A program made the position numbers and the translations under genes. This document shows, piece by piece, positions 12,301 to 21,892 of a DNA stretch of 64,000 nucleotides. The stretch lies in assembly GCA_024349245.1 (NCBI GenBank), contig JALDNG010000001.1, positions 6,281,501 through 6,345,500 of the forward strand, written 5' to 3'. How positions within the stretch are numbered: the stretch's first letter is position 1; each line of letters begins with the position of its first letter. This stretch comes from Neodontobutis hainanensis. Lineage: Eukaryota > Chordata > Actinopteri > Gobiiformes > Odontobutidae. The notes under the pieces were generated by a model. The model was not told the DNA's origin. It did no database searches and worked only from the letters and a program-made list of their open reading frames with translations.

Positions 12301-12490
12301 AAAGGCTTAAATTACGCACACGTAAGCATTCTCCATTCAACTTGTAAAGCACATGCAACTAACCAAACTGACATGAGCTCACCTGTTTTTTCCTGTACTC
12401 GATCAGCTGCGACAGGCCAAAGACTGTAGCTACTGTCCCGCTGCCGATGAGCACTGTGCCTTTTAGTGCTCTCCTGAACGCCATGTGAAC
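3201..12490 (-). CDS. gpd2: Mitochondrial glycerol-3-phosphate dehydrogenase, first five coding exons
   Basis: GPD2 oxidises glycerol 3-phosphate to dihydroxyacetone phosphate on the outer face of the inner mitochondrial membrane and passes electrons to ubiquinone through FAD. Five exons join in phase: 12490-12383 (start codon at 12484-12482), 9594-9423, 4192-4068, 3990-3893 and 3364-3201. Together they encode about 220 residues: an N-terminal hydrophobic targeting segment, the FAD-binding GGGATGAG loop, then SSGTSSRSTKLIHGG and HERANLLEIAPHLSAPLP, all highly conserved in vertebrate GPD2. The remaining two thirds (rest of the FAD domain, C-terminal domain, EF hands) lie beyond the left edge. 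No frameshift or stop was seen, and splice sites fit GT/AG. The introns carry many transposons. It is almost certainly a functional gene. Confidence 0.95.
3893..3990 (-). CDS. gpd2: GPD2 coding exon 4 of those visible
   Basis: This 98-nt exon has an acceptor at 3991-3993 and a gtaagt donor at 3887-3892. It encodes YMMVKEALHERANLL and EIAPHLSAPLPIMLPVY plus two bases of the next codon, which is AAG (Lys) when joined to 3364. Confidence 0.95.
4068..4192 (-). CDS. gpd2: GPD2 coding exon 3 of those visible
   Basis: This 125-nt exon completes a codon started in the previous exon, reading N-L-N-T-A-L-V-E-R, and then encodes SDFSSGTSSRSTKLIHGG and VRYLQKAIMKLDYEQ. The donor is gttcctc at 4061-4067, a weak GT context. 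The first residue is Asn where the human protein has Gly. Confidence 0.93.
4300..4425. repeat. Dispersed repeat, second copy at 7475-7595
   Basis: Both stretches read along the same strand with 'ttttgg...ttgtgcg', then 'cacaaaatggttaacttcc' or 'cccaaaatgggttgacttcc', then 'tatatttgcc'. The 'aaaatggctgacttcc' phrase is widespread in fish genomes. The Rex3 element follows directly after this copy. Confidence 0.5.
4429..5660 (-). mobile_element. Rex3 (RTE-clade) non-LTR retrotransposon, 5'-truncated
   Basis: Rex3 is a teleost LINE of the RTE clade that copies itself by target-primed reverse transcription. On the minus strand the reverse transcriptase shows DLEKAFSCVPRGPLW, RQGCPLSPVLF and the catalytic LLFADDVVLLA box (about 5480-5118). 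The stretch at 5271-5291 matches the well-known conserved segment used to survey fish for Rex3. The low-coordinate end, 'tccatccacccatcttctaccgctta', is the typical 3' tail with CATC units. The copy is 5'-truncated near 5660 and carries frameshifts, so it is not active. It sits in the GPD2 intron in the same orientation as the host gene. Confidence 0.88.
5118..5480 (-). pseudogene. Rex3 reverse transcriptase fragment
   Basis: This is the longest open part of the Rex3 pol relic, about 120 residues. It covers the palm motifs: the FVDLEKAF region, an RQGCPLSPVLF strand and the FADD metal-binding box. Endonuclease and upstream pol are absent, and the frame breaks at both ends. Function is lost. 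Confidence 0.85.
5661..6200. other. Unassigned pyrimidine-rich stretch
   Basis: It holds repeated phrases such as 'cctgtgttttattgtgaaatc' and 'ccttgtgtctttccctcc' that look like decayed repeat sequence, perhaps LTR or LINE-derived. No open frame with a recognisable protein was found. Confidence 0.3.
6215..7200 (+). mobile_element. hAT transposon fragment (ZBED type), N-terminal transposase relic
   Basis: hAT transposases cut and paste DNA; this copy is a fossil. From about 6719 the plus strand encodes, with several frame breaks, a BED zinc-finger start ('DTPVCRICKRETPVKAANTTG') followed by a region that in related ZBED transposases reads 'RYIAKKMQPFNTVEKPAFK' and 'KQYKLPEKTYFSKTAIPNLY' (6990-7150). 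The 5' end may be the 'ctgtcacaattattaaataattg' stretch near 6230. The catalytic domain and 3' end are missing. It lies in the GPD2 intron. Confidence 0.6.
7621..8120. other. Gene-free intron sequence
   Basis: AT-rich sequence within the GPD2 intron. No coding, structural RNA or clear repeat signal was recognised. Confidence 0.35.
8128..9068 (+). mobile_element. Tc1/mariner-superfamily transposon, decayed
   Basis: Both ends carry the inverted phrase ATTATTAGGCAA (8137-8148 and, reversed, near 9052-9063) in a 'gtgcgcacaattattaggc' context, the usual terminal repeat of one fish Tc1/mariner group. Inside, the plus strand encodes pieces of a DDE transposase: FIFMQDKAPSHASKF-like sequence (about 8740-8790, second catalytic Asp), a broken 'DLNPIENF' (about 8855-8885, third acidic residue) and 'YTSLNSVWEAVVAAAQKV' (about 8920-8980). 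Frameshifts and stops separate the blocks, so it is dead. It is nested in the GPD2 intron. Confidence 0.75.
8624..8819 (+). pseudogene. Tc1/mariner transposase fragment
   Basis: Two overlapping frames together give the central part of a Tc1/mariner transposase: F-K-Q-W-Y-R-K-K-S-A-S-F then L-I-F-M-Q-D-K-A-P-S-H. The Asp in MQDKAPSH corresponds to the second catalytic Asp of the DDE/D triad. The chain is broken by frameshifts on both sides. Confidence 0.65.
9240..9350. repeat. Likely DNA-transposon terminal fragment
   Basis: The stretch with 'gaggtatgtatcgtacagtatcg' ends 'gggcaatacccagcccttg'. It resembles the 'agggctgggtattg' terminus of a common fish non-autonomous DNA transposon, and contains two direct copies of 'tattgaggtatgtatc'. 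The family is not assigned. Confidence 0.4.
9423..9594 (-). CDS. gpd2: GPD2 coding exon 2
   Basis: The acceptor is preceded by a 12-A (minus: T) tract and atccag at 9595-9600. The donor gtaagagctc spans 9413-9422. The 172-nt exon encodes ARLANVAAESELKIPFANEL, a variable linker, then NTEEFDILIVGGGATGAGC, which is the Rossmann FAD-binding strand and GxGxxG loop, then ALDAVTR plus one base. Confidence 0.95.
9650..10180. other. Gene-free intron sequence
   Basis: No gene or confident repeat was recognised. The sequence is AT-rich and inside a GPD2 intron. Confidence 0.35.
10185..10405 (+). repeat. SINE-like dispersed repeat with tRNA-type B box
   Basis: The stretch contains 'gttcggcagttcaaaccacc' (B-box-like), then 'cattggggaagacactgaac' and a GT-rich tail running into 'gtaaagtgctttgac'. 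This order (B box, 'tgagcaaggcactgaac', TG repeat, 'gtaaagcgctttg') is typical of a common teleost tRNA-derived SINE. No intact A box is seen. Confidence 0.55.
10410..11560. other. Gene-free intron sequence
   Basis: No coding exon, RNA gene or repeat family could be supported. It lies within the first long GPD2 intron pair, between the exons at 9594 and 12383. Confidence 0.35.
11564..12260. mobile_element. Non-autonomous DNA element with GGGGCGGACTTA ends, carrying a Tc1 fragment
   Basis: The left end begins GGGGCGGACTTAGTGATTT (11564 onward). The right end reads TTAAGTCCGCCCC (to about 12260), giving a 12-bp perfect terminal inverted repeat. A second copy of 'cacttagtgatttgggag' occurs at 11678-11695. 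A Tc1-type terminal region (11750-12130) is nested inside. There is no transposase of its own. Confidence 0.55.
11750..12130 (+). mobile_element. Truncated Tc1-like element (5' terminal region)
   Basis: The phrase 'cagtcaagcgaaattattca' followed by 'aacccctggcaaattttag', and later 'acaatgtacaagaggcatca' and 'gacaaagaaactcaatgaag', matches the 5' terminal repeat and leader of a widespread fish Tc1 element. The transposase body and 3' repeat are missing; only the start of a helix-turn-helix coding segment could remain near 12110-12150. Confidence 0.6.
12383..12490 (-). CDS. gpd2: GPD2 first coding exon (start codon)
   Basis: The start codon is at 12484-12482, six bases after the acceptor (ctatag, 12491-12496 reversed). 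The exon encodes MAFRRALKGTVLIGSG, TVATVFGLSQLIEYRKKQ: 34 residues with two basic patches and a hydrophobic stretch, as expected for the inner-membrane targeting signal of GPD2. The donor is gtgagctcat (12373-12382). Human GPD2 starts in the same style (MAF..A.KGT), which supports the chosen start. Confidence 0.94.
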
Positions 12491-12819
12491 CTATAGCACC
12501 CAAAGACCAGGTCAAGGTTTAAAAAAAATCTAAACATGTGAGACAGAAAAACATGGAGCATGGACATTAAATACTTTCTGACACTGACACAAAACTTGAC
12601 AATACATTAGTACAAAGTAGAAATGTAACAATTGACTCCACTCACGATTTGATTGACAATTCTGATCTTACATTTTGATTTTGTCACAATTTTCTTTTAT
12701 AAAATTAGTTGAGGCAAATTCGAAGTGACTCCAGACTAACTTTTTCATCACCATCGCAGTACCGTCCCAAAAGCAAGTTTTAACACTCCCTAGGTAAATG
12801 TTAAATGTTCCCAAATTGA

Positions 12820-13060
12820 TGTCTGAAGGTTCTCAGTCATCCAGGACATCTTGAAAAAAAAGGATTAAGTAAAAGCATCTGGACTCAGTTTTCAAGGTGA
12901 AGACGTTTCCTCTCTAATTCCAAGAAACTTCCTCCGAGGATGTCCTGAGGAGCATTAGTCCCTAGGACAGCGTAAGTTCCAAGCCTTGGCTGGTGGGCCA
13001 AATAAAAAATTGCGGGGCGCGGATGTGGCCCTCGGGCCACCTGTTGATGATCACCGGTCT
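12820..13060. repeat. Two adjoining repeat fragments (PLE-like tail and hAT-type MITE end)
   Basis: The part around 12828-12965 ('gttctcagtcatccaggac', 'aggtgaagacgtttcctct', 'aagaaacttcctccgaggat') resembles the untranslated tail of a Penelope-like or related fish retroelement. The part at 12985-13060 ('gtgggccaaataaaaa', 'gcggatgtggccctcgggcc') resembles a hAT MITE terminus. Both assignments rest on phrase recognition only. Confidence 0.4.
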
Positions 13061-14840
13061 AGTGTATCGTCCTATTTCTGCTGCCTCTGTTTTAATGGCC
13101 ATAAAGCACATGACTGTCTCCGTCCTGAGACAAGAAAGATAAATTGGAGGTTTCCTTCCATTTGAAGGTACTGTGTAGGTGAGGTTGGCATGATTCTACC
13201 AATATCATAACAAAGACCAATCAACATGATTTTGAAAAAATTAAGGGTTTAAAAGTTATGCAAGGATGCTTTATGGCACAAAATATTATAATAAAGCTGT
13301 GCATAAGTAACTCTGTAAAACCCACCAGTTTTTGAGTGCTACGGAGTATCGGAGTAACGTATACGAGTATCAATAGTCTACTGTATTTTCCAGTCCTCGG
13401 CGTGAACATAATTTGCTTTGAAAATAGAAAGTCTTTGCACAAAAGTATGCAGACTTGGACACTACAATTTTTTTACTGCTAACGTATATAGACATTTTGT
13501 ATAGCCTATTTGTGAAATGCTTGTGTGCTTTGTGTTCTCCTATTAAAAAATTGTCCATTCTTTATTCTGGGTTTCATCAATTTGAAAACTTAGTAATAAG
13601 AGTAATAAAATACAGATAGTGCGCATATAATACTAGTGACTTTTATAGTTTAGTAAGTATTGTATTTTCATGTTTGGTAAGTGAGTGTCCTAGGGCCAGA
13701 ACATGACACGTCCTGAATGCAGGGGCAAGTATTTGCCGAGCCACAGTAATGAGCTTTTAAGAAATGTGTCAAGGGAAGGGCGTACGCTGAGGCCGATTCT
13801 AATGCATTTTAATAAACACAGCTACAGATGGCACAAAGGCCAGTGAGCAATTTGGTGAAACACTGACCTATCACCAGTGACAAACAACAGTGTCAGCCAA
13901 TAACACCAGAATGGACAACATTTGACCAAAATCCTCACTAAAGTAATATAAACTACAATGATAGTACAATATTTCAATAGACCATTGACATTCTAAAAAT
14001 AATGTTTTACTATTTTACTGTGTGAAAGTCAAATTAAACAGCATTGCCTTACAAATTGCCACAAAATATGTTGTGTAATGTAGTGTGATAAACAGACCTT
14101 TAAATCCTTCTGTCTACTTCTGAAAGCCGAATACGACAATAATAGGGCCCGAAAACTTTTTCAACTGGAATCTGCCAAAGCGTGCAGTTCAACTGACTGT
14201 ACCCCACTAATGGGTAAAGTTTTCTCCCTCGGGTAATACTATACAAGAGCCCACCCATAGCATAGCCTGCAGTCTTATTGCAAGTCAGCACATTAGGGTT
14301 AGTCATTAGGGTTTTTCACCAAAAAACATGGTCCAGCTCCTCCTAATATACCCAAAATATATTTATACATGGAGGCTTTGATTATAACATCATTCAAAGA
14401 TGAGAGCTTCTTGGTTCTTCTTGCATATATTATTCCATTTAGAGGATTTGTTTGTTAAGTAACTCCCAAATAACACAAAACAGTTAATATGTAATGTGTG
14501 ACAATGTGAAACTGACATCTTACAGTGGGATTAAATGTCAGCTCGGTTTGCAGAAAGACAGTAATATTGTCATCTGGTTGTCTCAAAAGACACAACTTAT
14601 CTACTATTCATTTAGTCTAAACTACTAGGAAGTTACCTCATTAATAGTCTAATATGTCCAATAGAATAATTTTCCGGACTAGGTATTACCTTACAGCTTC
14701 TATAAAGAGACGAGATTCTTGGACAAGTAGCTAGAAAGCCTCAGAAGGCATCCCGGTTTTTCGCTGACACAGACGAGGCAATACATTGTACCAAATCATT
14801 AAGCAAAGGCCCCAAACGAACTGTGTTACAAATACCACTT
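13061..14840. other. Gene-free sequence upstream of GPD2 coding exons
   Basis: No coding exon was found. The stretch probably forms the intron between a noncoding first exon and the first coding exon of GPD2. Confidence 0.35.
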
Positions 14841-14848
14841 CCACTTAC

Positions 14849-14960
14849 AGAATTTCTTGTGCTGTGGTGGAACAAAACTCGAGGAAGCAGGGACGCTCCT
14901 CAAGAAATCGGTTGCTGCTTATGTTTGACAGCTACTACAACTATGGCTACAACCAGGAAA
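14849..14960 (-). other. gpd2: Possible noncoding exon 1 of GPD2
   Basis: On the minus strand a good donor (gtaagtgg, 14848-14841) follows a CpG-containing stretch just downstream of the promoter-like sites at 14974-15030. Vertebrate GPD2 genes have noncoding first exons, so this is a reasonable location. The inference rests on context alone; the exon start is a guess. Confidence 0.3.
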
Positions 14961-14973
14961 CTGCGCTATGGAC

Positions 14974-15030
14974 GACGTCACTACGACAACCAATAGGAGG
15001 TCTGAATAAGGCGGAGCTGTTGTTGACGTA
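14974..15030 (-). promoter_or_regulatory. Candidate GPD2 promoter: CRE-like sites and CCAAT box
   Basis: GACGTCAC (14974-14981) and TGACGTA (15024-15030) resemble CREB/ATF sites. CCAAT lies between them on the plus strand (14990-14994). The stretch is richer in CG than its surroundings and lies upstream of GPD2 in the right orientation. No transcript data can be used here. Confidence 0.35.
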
Positions 15031-15039
15031 ACACTAAAA

Positions 15040-15675
15040 TAAGATGGCACAACGCTCCATCTCCGCCTCTCTCATACTCTTTTGTGGCCCTGTTTCAAGA
15101 AGCAGCTTTAGTCCAATGTATCTGTATAAAGTGGGAAACTCTGGGTTTTCAGTTTCACAGAAGGAGTTAATCTGAAGTCTGAGTCAGTTACGGATGGAAT
15201 TTATTCTGTAAACCTAACCTGGTCTATGGCAGGATTTATTTCTCTATTCCTTTGTTGTGCCCAATTCAGGGGGCCCCATACCATAGGCATAAAAAGAGTA
15301 AAGGGTGGGTTTTATTGACAACTTTTTATCATGATTGTTTCTGTTTGAAAGCCTTCATTCTCTGATATTGGGGCCACTTGCAATGTCTAGCTAAAATATT
15401 ATAACATCATATAAAATTCCCCAGAATACAGGGAATTACATCTGTTTTGATTAAAATTTTCTGGGGGACTTTTGCTCTTGGCTAATAAGATGCTTGGCCT
15501 CTATATCTGAGCTATTTTTGGGGGGTGGGGGTGTTAATGTATTTGTAAGATTCTTTTACTTTAATACATTATATATATTGCTTTATTAATGTCTATACAT
15601 TTAACATAAATGTAAATGATTGTAAATTATGTCACAGATGTATCCACAGCTACAATATAATGCTTTTTACTTTTT
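15040..15675. other. Unassigned intergenic sequence
   Basis: No gene or clear repeat was recognised. A G-run (ggggggtgggggtg, near 15520) is low complexity. Confidence 0.3.
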
Positions 15676-15677
15676 GA

Positions 15678-15678
<1 letters not shown>

Positions 15679-15767
<89 letters not shown>
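15679..15767. repeat. (TA)n microsatellite
   Basis: An uninterrupted run of about 44 TA units leads directly into the CATC tail of a Rex3 fragment. Confidence 0.95.
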
Positions 15768-15769
<2 letters not shown>

Positions 15770-15900
15770 ATCCATCCATCCATCCATCCATCCATCCATC
15801 TTCTACCGCTTATCCGGGGCCAGGTCGCAGGGGCAGCAGTCTAAGCAGAGAAGCCCAGACTTCCCTCTCCCAAGACACTTCCTCCAGCTCTTCTGAGCCC
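15768..15900 (-). mobile_element. Rex3 3' end fragment with CATC tail
   Basis: About eight CATC/ATCC units (15768-15800) are followed by 'ttctaccgcttatccgggg', 'gcagcagtctaagcagagaa' and 'acttcctccagctcttctga', matching the 3' end of the Rex3 copy at 4429. Only about 100 bp of element body is present, typical of severe 5' truncation. Confidence 0.85.
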
Positions 15901-15924
15901 AACTGAGAATCTTACACAACAGCT

Positions 15925-16757
15925 TAATCTTCAGAGCTTACGTTTTTGTTGTTACGTAACTCAAGTTTAAACCACCATCTCTATACTTCCTTAAAATTGT
16001 TCTAAATGCAGTGAACCCTCTGTCCCGCTTCCTCAGGAAGCTGCTTATGAGGAGGTTTAGTTTCTTTAAAATCTCTCCTGGGATGTCATAAACAGTCAGG
16101 ACATGGACTATTTTGAAAGGCATAATGCATTTATCATCAGCACTTTGCCTTTTAATGTCATGTTATTCAGTTTCCATAAATGTAATTGGTTATCAACCTT
16201 CTGCATGAGTTTCTCTTTCACATTTTATTCCTGCACTGCACTTCCTCCTGTCCCATCAGCACACCCAGTACTTTGTATGCCCCTGTGGTGACTTTAAAAT
16301 TTCACAGGTTTGATGTTGCTCACGATGTGCCACAGAATGCAATTACGGTTTTCTAAAAATTAACCCGGGCACCTGAGGCCAAGCAGTATATATTGAGCTC
16401 ATGGATAGCTGCTGTTAAGCTCTCCATGTATCTCAACAACAAGTTTGTATCATTGGCATACTGAAATATTTTGTATTCTTCTCCACTGGTCACTGCAATG
16501 TCCTTATTCCGCTTTAGCGTGGCTGCCAGTGGTTCTACTGCTAAGCTGTATAAAAGCGAGGACAAAGAACAGCCCTGTCTCACTGACCGCTTCAGGGAAA
16601 AGGCCCCAGTTAGAAAACCGTTGCATTTTATTCTGCTCTTTGCATTGCAATTTAAATAGTTTCAGCCAATTCATAAATTTGGGGCCAAAAATGCATTTAT
16701 TTAGAATGTCCCACAGAAACTCATGCTCCACCCTGTCAGATGCTTTCAATGTAAAAT
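15925..16757 (-). pseudogene. L1-like LINE reverse transcriptase fragment
   Basis: On the minus strand a LINE ORF2 is recognisable in pieces. First come 'KASDRVEHEFLWDILNKC' and 'FGPKFMNWLKLF' (16749-16650), then RQGCSLSSLLYSLAVEPLA (16583-16520), FQYANDTNLLL (catalytic YADD box changed to YAND, about 16455), then a post-RT segment ending FLRKRDRGF (about 16030). Reverse transcriptase would copy the element's RNA at a nicked target. At least one frameshift plus the mutated YADD box make it inactive. The FADD/YADD variant and spacing suggest the L1/Tx1 group. Confidence 0.75.
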
Positions 16758-16925
16758 CAAATAGTGTACATTAGTAAAAAAAAATAAAGTATGTTTACTT
16801 AATTTTAACTAAAATGTTTTGTAAAATTACAAATTAGTAATTGTTGTTAACATTTTGAAATGTATAGTTTACAATGCTAGCTAAAACTAAGTAAAATTAT
16901 TTCAAGAGTTCAAGTCAATGTATTA

Positions 16926-18850
16926 AGGTGCGTTCACACCAAATTGACATGTTAAATCAATGCAAACGCGTGGTAGTCCTGCCGCGCAATTTGCGCGAAT
17001 TAGACGCGGCGCAAATTGAGCGAATTGAGAAGAGAAGTGGGTTAGCAGCAGGTTTAGGACAAAAGTGAAGGTAGGCCTACTCTGCGGTTCTGTCTTTCCT
17101 CGACCCCTCGTCTTCTCACGAGAGACAAGCGGGACTGTAGAGAAGGGGTCCGAGGATTATGACCACCCCCGAGGACCAGGGCGAGACAGAAGCAGGGCAT
17201 TCAGAGACGGAAGGAGTGTGGACAAGCCACACAGGGGATATGTGTTGTTTGTGGTGTAATGTTCAAACGTGAACTTGTATTAATATTTAATAATATAATG
17301 TGTATATATATTGTAATGACAGACCTGACTTTTGATGCCAGTAAGCCCGGGTCCCCCCCTGCTATAACCTGCTGCTGCTTCTGCTTCCCATGCCCCATCA
17401 ACATCTGCTGCTGTAGGCTACCCACAGGTGTGTACAGGTAATATATACATTTCATACAATCATTTACGGTAAGCCCTCATAGTCTCTTACATTCACATTC
17501 AGATACAAACACAACCTTGGTGGTTTGTTAATGAGTTGATATTGTTTTTCTGTCTTTTTCATGTCATTTCACACAGTGCGACCCCCAGAGGAGACCCCAG
17601 AGAAGAGCCCAGAGAAGACCCAGTTCAGAAGCTCTCCGAACACATTCTGTGGCTCTTGATCCATGTTCAGAGGATGAGCTCTTCTCTTGAGTCTGGTCCC
17701 TTCTCTGCAGAGGCTACTGTCTTGGACGTAAGAATTTGTCAAATATAAAATGCATACATTAATTTATGAAAGCAGCACAGTTCTGCTTCATTTGTATTTT
17801 TTTTTTTAAATAAGGCAGCTGTCACTGCAGGAAAAATAAACCACACTCTCTTTGATCTCTTTTCCTTCACTTTTTTCCCTGCTCGGAAATAGTGCAATAT
17901 GTTTAGTGTATTGTTTCATATTTCCATTTTTTGCTTTTTTTTTTTAAATAAATGTTTTATTTAATGACCAAAGGTTTTGATGTGTTTGTGCAAATAGTCA
18001 TTATGATTTTTATTTGTCACAAAAACATTTCAATATTTCAGACTGATTTATAATGAAATAGAAGAAAGATTATAATGTTTAGTATTTAAGACTAGAATAC
18101 TTATGGTTAACATTTGTTCATTTTTATTATATCCTATTGCAAACACATCTATAATATACAGTAAGAAAACAGTTATGACTGGACCAGTGTTGGGGTATTA
18201 ATGAGAAACAATCCATGAGACAGAGATTCTTTTGGAGGCTGGCTCCATTTATTAAAGAAATAAACACAAATAAGAGATACAACACAATGTTATAAATACA
18301 ATTGTAAATACGATTTACAGTTTTAAAAGGCATAATACTATATTGACTGTACTGACGTGTTCAGAAGACTGTAGTTTGACCACATATTAATTACTCATAA
18401 TCACACCAAATATAGACTGGAGACAGATGGACAGACTTGAATAGAGCGTCAGTAGTTGTTGTCCTGCGGGAAATCCTCGCACCGACACAGGACATCAGGT
18501 CATTGAACTGGGGCCGACTCAGTGGAAAACCGCTGAAAGAGGCCATCATCCAGGTGCAGCTCCTGGAGAAGTTTGTGAAACTCACGGAGCTGGGTCTGCC
18601 TCTAAAGCATCCGATAGACCCCCGCACAGCGCCCAACGGGTTCACGCCGTTTTTCAGTCCTCCAAAGTTAATAGAGCACAGCCACTCTTTAGACAAAATC
18701 CATCTCAAGCATTCTTCAATAAGACCGGTAGACAACCCGCCTGGCCCCTCCCATGACGTGAAATCGCGTCTGTTGGTGTTTCACGCGCGAATGAAGCGAG
18801 TAAACCCAAAATGTTCAAGCGTCCATCTGCGCGTTTGGTGTAAACATACA
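16926..18850 (-). mobile_element. PIF/Harbinger DNA transposon, decayed
   Basis: The left end is AGGTGCGTTCACACCAAA (16926-16943). The right end reversed is TGTATGTTTACACCAAA (18850-18834). Each is flanked by TTA (16923-16925 and 18851-18853), the 3-bp duplication typical of PIF/Harbinger. Transposase remnants are on the minus strand at 18391-18735. The region 17060-17745 has short plus-strand frames that may come from the second (Myb/SANT-like) Harbinger gene, but no motif is certain. Confidence 0.72.
18391..18735 (-). pseudogene. PIF/Harbinger transposase N-terminal fragment
   Basis: The minus strand reads EFHKLLQELHLDDGLFQRF (18577-18525), then after a frame change S-R-P-Q-F-N-D-L-M and VGARISRRTTTT (18515-18450). 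This matches the conserved start of Harbinger nucleases, 'EF..LL.EL..DD.RFQ.YFRMS...FD.LL..IG..I.R'. The DDE catalytic part is missing, so this element could not make its own enzyme. Confidence 0.65.
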
Positions 18851-18869
18851 TTAGGCATGTGCACTGAAG

Positions 18870-19720
18870 TGTAACGCACCTCCTCCACACCTTGTTGAAG
18901 CACATGGGGTGAGGTTTCTGAGCTTCGCCTAAATTAAGGTAACTTACTTTTTTGTTTCGCTTGTACCTCCTTATTGAGCTAGAAAATTAAATTGATTTGT
19001 AAAATGGGCTGCTAGGTAGCCTTTTTATTACATCAGAATGTGCTAGAATTGTGCATGAGAAGGAACATTCCAAATGCACGCTCAGAATGTCTTGCACTGT
19101 TTCACAAACAGCGATCCAAATGTGAAATAAAATGTGGCGCTATTTAGCTAGCTAAATGGCAATGGTAATCCAGTTATTCTGTCTAAAGTTCCATAACAAG
19201 AAGAAACAAGTGGGTCTAGGTGAAAGTAAAGTTGTCCTTGCCCACGTAAATTTTAGAGCAGAGGGCACTCTATGCCACTAAACATTAGTAGCAGATGCTA
19301 TTAGCACATCGGTACTGCCGAAGCATGTGCTAAACCAGTTCAGTTGTACACAGCTTTTTTCCAAGTTCTCTTCATATTTTTAAGGTAAGCTAATTGTTAG
19401 TAACACAGTAGTGAGAAACAACAGTAGTAACATTCAAATGGAAGCTAATAACGGTATAAGAGAATTAAAATCGTGTTGTACTTGACTCTGAATGATTGGC
19501 CTCTGCGCTAGCTAAAATGGCGGACAGTAGGCACAACTACGGCGCTCCAAACTAGGCTAGTAGCTTCCAATGTGTTCTAAAATGAGGGACCTTTCTCACG
19601 CAGTGGTGTTCAGACTCACACAGTAGTAGAATTTATTTAGTAGAAATATTTTAGCCAAATACATTGCTGTGCTTATATCATAATGAGTAAATGTATTTAT
19701 CAGGGCAAAACAACAAATAG
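18870..19720. other. Unassigned sequence
   Basis: No exon or repeat was recognised. It is intergenic and moderately AT-rich. Confidence 0.3.
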
Positions 19721-19835
19721 GGCTGTGATGGTCGCAATTTTTTACCACCCCGTGGTAAATCACCAACCACCGCAGGTGTTGCGGTGGTGGGATTCCGGGA
19801 GGGAGAGGGGGGGCAGTTAAAGGAAGCAACGTAAC
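19712..19835. repeat. Terminal fragment of a DNA transposon ('gggctgtgatggtcgcaa')
   Basis: The phrase 'tagggctgtgatggtcgcaa' followed by 'ccaccgcaggtgttgcggtgg' resembles the terminal region of a common fish hAT-type or related element. The far end was not found. Confidence 0.35.
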
Positions 19836-21892
19836 TGGGGAAAAAAAGTGACAAAGCCATTTTGTACCTTTTTAGGTGGCAAAAAAGTTCATTTTTATTC
19901 CTTAAGGAGTGAAAAAAAATAAAGGCAAACAACAACTAACTGAATTTTAGACATTTATTTTAGTCCTTATATGGAAAACAGTTTAATTCACAGATGCAAT
20001 AATAATTCATCTCACAGCCATACAATGTAACATTCCAAAATAAAATGCCACAACGTTTAGGATGTCATGTCTGATATAAAAAACATTAAAAATAATGAAT
20101 TACATATTTTAAGAAAACAAAACAAAAAAAGAACAGCAATATCAGAGAATAGATGCACAGCAGGGAATAAATACAATGGACCCATTTATATTTTCCTTCT
20201 TTCAATTTCATGAACATCACTAATAAGAACAGCAATATTATCAAAGACCAAGCAAAACACTTTAGCCACACCAAACAGGGTTCCCGCGGGTCCTTAAAAA
20301 GTCTTAAATTGTCTTAAATTTACCGTAAAGTTGCTGTAGGTATAAAATTTTCAGCCGGTGTGCTTAATGATGATAGGGAAGCACAGTAGTCCACCGTAAA
20401 ACATCTAATAGTTAATCAATTTAGTATGTGTGAAACAGGTGTGAAATGACAGTCTCCGCGATTTATTAGTTTATTATGGTAGGTCGGCTTACAGACGCTC
20501 ACGTCGGCCTGCGTGCTGCCATTAATCGGTTGTCGAGGTGATGTTCAAAATGCAAAGATGGGAAAGTGTAAATTTAACGACAAGTGGATGGAAGAGGATC
20601 AAAGCCGTCGAGTCGCACATGAAAGGAGGAAAGCACCAGTGGTACGTTGCAGCAGCTAGTCATAGCGGTTCCAGGTCAATCCCTGCATTGTTTGCAGCTC
20701 GACCTAACGATGTTACTAGTTCAGACGCCACCTCACAGGCGGCTATAACAAGTTTCATTTCACCGCCTGACACAACAAAAGGCAGAGGTACTGTGGGTTC
20801 TCCATACTGTGACGAGGCACAATTCATTGAAATCTAACGAGGATATACGTGACATCTTTGCTGCCATGTTCCCCGATTCGCAGCTTGCCAAGTCATTCAC
20901 ATATGGTGAAAATAAAACTGCATATGTCGCAAAATATGGCATCGCTTCATTCATCAAGAAGGAGCTATCGTGCAGCGTTGGTGAGAAGCCATATGTCGTC
21001 ATGTTTGACGAAAGTTTTAATAAAACGACGAACAAACAAATGGACCCTCATTTGCGATTCTGGACTACTGATGATGAGACTGGCACACACTACGTCATCT
21101 CCCGCTACTATGGGTCGATGTTTATGGGTCAATCCAGAGCCGAGGACATGTTGGGTCATTTCAATGTAAGTAACATTACGCATACTATTATTAATACTAA
21201 GTGTGGTGTAATGTTAGTGCGGTTTTAAGCTCATATGCTAGCGGTGTAAACGCCAACACTCCCCCGGTGCTCAGTGTTCCCACTCCGGGCAGAGGACTGG
21301 TTATGTGCTCCAGTCAGGTCACAGGTCTATGGTCACGTTGACAATCTAACAGGTAACAGCACTTAGCTCAGAGTTTAAGGGGTATAACTGTTGGTATATG
21401 TTGTTTATAGTTTAAATATGCCGAACTGTGGTTTTATGGGCTATTGGGCAAATGTAGCTGCTAATGTAGGGTGTCAGTTAATGCCATAGCAACAGTAAAC
21501 ACTTAAAGTGCAACTAAACCCCTGGTCAGAACCGAATTCCGCATACTGGCAATATTTGAAAAATGCTGGAAAAGTGGGCGGAGACAGATGCGGATTGATT
21601 GACAGCTCAGATGTGAGAAGTGCAAAGATGTAGAGTGACTGGAGTGACGCAAGTAGCTTTGCAACAGAGCGGTCATTTGAAGTGGAGGACTAAACAATTT
21701 GATATATTTTTGTAAATTTATACTTCCCCTGGCAAAATGTGATGATGTGAGTCTTTCTTTATGGTTTTGTTTATGTTATAAAAAAAAACTTGCAATGTTG
21801 GAAACTGCACAATGTATTATTTTTATAAAGGAGATGAATGTTCATGTAAAATGTGCAATTGTTGAATTTAAAAAAAAAAAATTTGAAGTTTA

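Noticed and set aside
15629..15844. Open frame with a long Ile-Tyr repeat
   Set aside because: It is only the translation of a TA microsatellite and a CATC tail.
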